Source: Thalassospira lohafexi (lineage in GTDB: Bacteria; Pseudomonadota; Alphaproteobacteria; Rhodospirillales; Thalassospiraceae). Taken from it: a stretch of DNA of 64,000 nucleotides. This document shows, piece by piece, positions 63,654 through 64,000 of the stretch (its first letter is position 1; every line of letters starts with the position of its first letter). Location of the stretch: NCBI RefSeq assembly GCF_002844275.1, contig NZ_NXGX01000006.1:186001-250000 (forward strand), given 5' to 3'. The notes beneath the pieces are model-generated. The model was not told the origin of the DNA and did not search any database. It saw only the letters and a program-made list of their open reading frames with translations. Both the position numbers and the translations under genes were made by a program.

Positions 63654-64000
63654 GCTGCTGCCCCCTTGATTTCAAGAAATTCGTGGGCATTGGCAGACCG
63701 TTCAGCTTCATCGCGGGTATAAAGGCCCGCCCTGCTGGTGTCACAGCTGTACCCGCAATTCTGAGTGCCGTACCAAGCCTGCTTTTCTTTGTGCCAGATG
63801 CGGAATAGGGGTTGGTTGCCAAATAGTTTCTGGCGGAGCGTCTCGGCCCGGTGGAAGTCCATCGTGGCGATTGCTTTGAGCATCTGTTTTTCAAGGGCGG
63901 ATCGCCGCACCCGTTGATTCCGCCTGTCCCGCAGGTTGGCGGGTTGGTGTATAGAGATGTCGAACGACGCGATGTTGCGTATCGAATATGGCCCGGTCAC
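63650..64000 (-). CDS. Unknown phage-type protein, 5' end uncertain at the window edge
   Basis: The reading frame is open to the edge, where a GTG at 64000 could be the start; the gene may also begin outside or at an internal ATG (63883). The C-terminal half (KEKQAWYGTQNCGYSCDTSR followed by AGLYTRDEAERSA) looks like a small domain that ends many phage accessory proteins, with two cysteines and conserved aromatic residues. No function can be given. It is coupled to the next gene by an ATGA overlap. Confidence 0.55.
   Translation of the reverse strand: MTGPYSIRNIASFDISIHQPANLRDRRNQRVRRSALEKQMLKAIATMDFHRAETLRQKLFGNQPLFRIWHKEKQAWYGTQNCGYSCDTSRAGLYTRDEAERSANAHEFLEIKGAAA

Larger units (their letters stand above)
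58356..64000. mobile_element. Left part of an integrated prophage or related element at the tRNA gene
   Basis: Directly after the tRNA, every gene lies on the minus strand and is short or overlapping: integrase, small proteins, antirepressor-like, methyltransferase and unknown small proteins. Several overlap by the ATGA pattern. The tRNA 3' half would be the attachment core; its second copy should lie at the far end, outside the window. No structural phage genes are seen, so a prophage, satellite or integrative element are all possible. Confidence 0.8.

Noticed and set aside
1-64000. CRISPR arrays, rRNA genes, insertion sequences
   Set aside because: I saw no regularly spaced repeats, no rRNA sequence and no transposase. 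The only mobile signature is the integrase region at the right end.

Overview
The window reads as chromosome of an alphaproteobacterium of the order Rhodospirillales, most likely Thalassospira or a close relative. This is inferred from protein character (moderate GC, an RNase E with a long acidic insert, a fused ThiS-ThiG, and the gene orders aroQ-accB-accC-aat and rne-amidase-PBP1A-prfB), not from a database search. Positions 1 to about 58,360 are ordinary core chromosome. From about 58,360 to the right edge lies the left end of an integrated element, next to a tRNA gene.

Region by region. 1-9.6 kb: an indolepyruvate ferredoxin oxidoreductase, a VOC-family enzyme, a BenE-type permease, a FemAB-like acyltransferase, serA, a GNAT acetyltransferase and aat. 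9.8-12.1 kb: accC and accB, preceded by a full-length but wrecked aroQ (type II dehydroquinase) that still occupies its usual place at the head of the operon. 12.3-19.3 kb: a fused thiS-thiG, a DsbA-like protein, a DUF3047 lipoprotein and an M48 protease, then a divergent gamma-glutamyltransferase-like lipoprotein, an aminotransferase and a small membrane protein. 19.4-30.4 kb: RNase E, N-acetylmuramoyl-L-alanine amidase, PBP1A, a PhoD-like phosphatase and prfB with its programmed +1 frameshift. 30.6-34.8 kb: a small unknown protein, a deaminase, an Ada-AlkA fusion coupled to ogt, and a zinc alcohol dehydrogenase. 34.9-47.7 kb: a ferritin-like DUF455 protein, a degenerate Hpt/receiver protein, bcp, glnE, a giant AsmA-like protein, tyrS, anmK and an alpha/beta hydrolase.

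47.75-56.1 kb is a complete ISC iron-sulfur assembly operon, cysE-iscR-(cysteine desulfurase)-iscS-iscU-iscA-hscB-hscA-fdx-iscX. Its promoter overlaps a close match to a type 1 IscR site. Serine acetyltransferase (cysteine supply), two tandem desulfurases (sulfur release), scaffold, chaperones and ferredoxin would therefore share one cluster-sensing switch. tenA and mnmA follow; mnmA uses sulfur delivered by IscS.

58.28-64 kb: a tRNA with anticodon CAT, then a tyrosine integrase and short, tightly overlapping genes, all on the minus strand. They include an antirepressor-like gene and a large modular cytosine methyltransferase. Upstream of the antirepressor is a structured leader with a good promoter. 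One hairpin loop of this leader is complementary to the antirepressor ribosome-binding site, as expected for a C4-type antisense RNA switch. The right end of the element is outside the window.

The observations most worth following up are the decayed aroQ, the C4-like RNA switch, the repeat-bearing methyltransferase with an embedded zinc ribbon, the IscR-controlled cysE-isc operon, and two proteins that keep their folds but lack key catalytic or phosphorylation residues.
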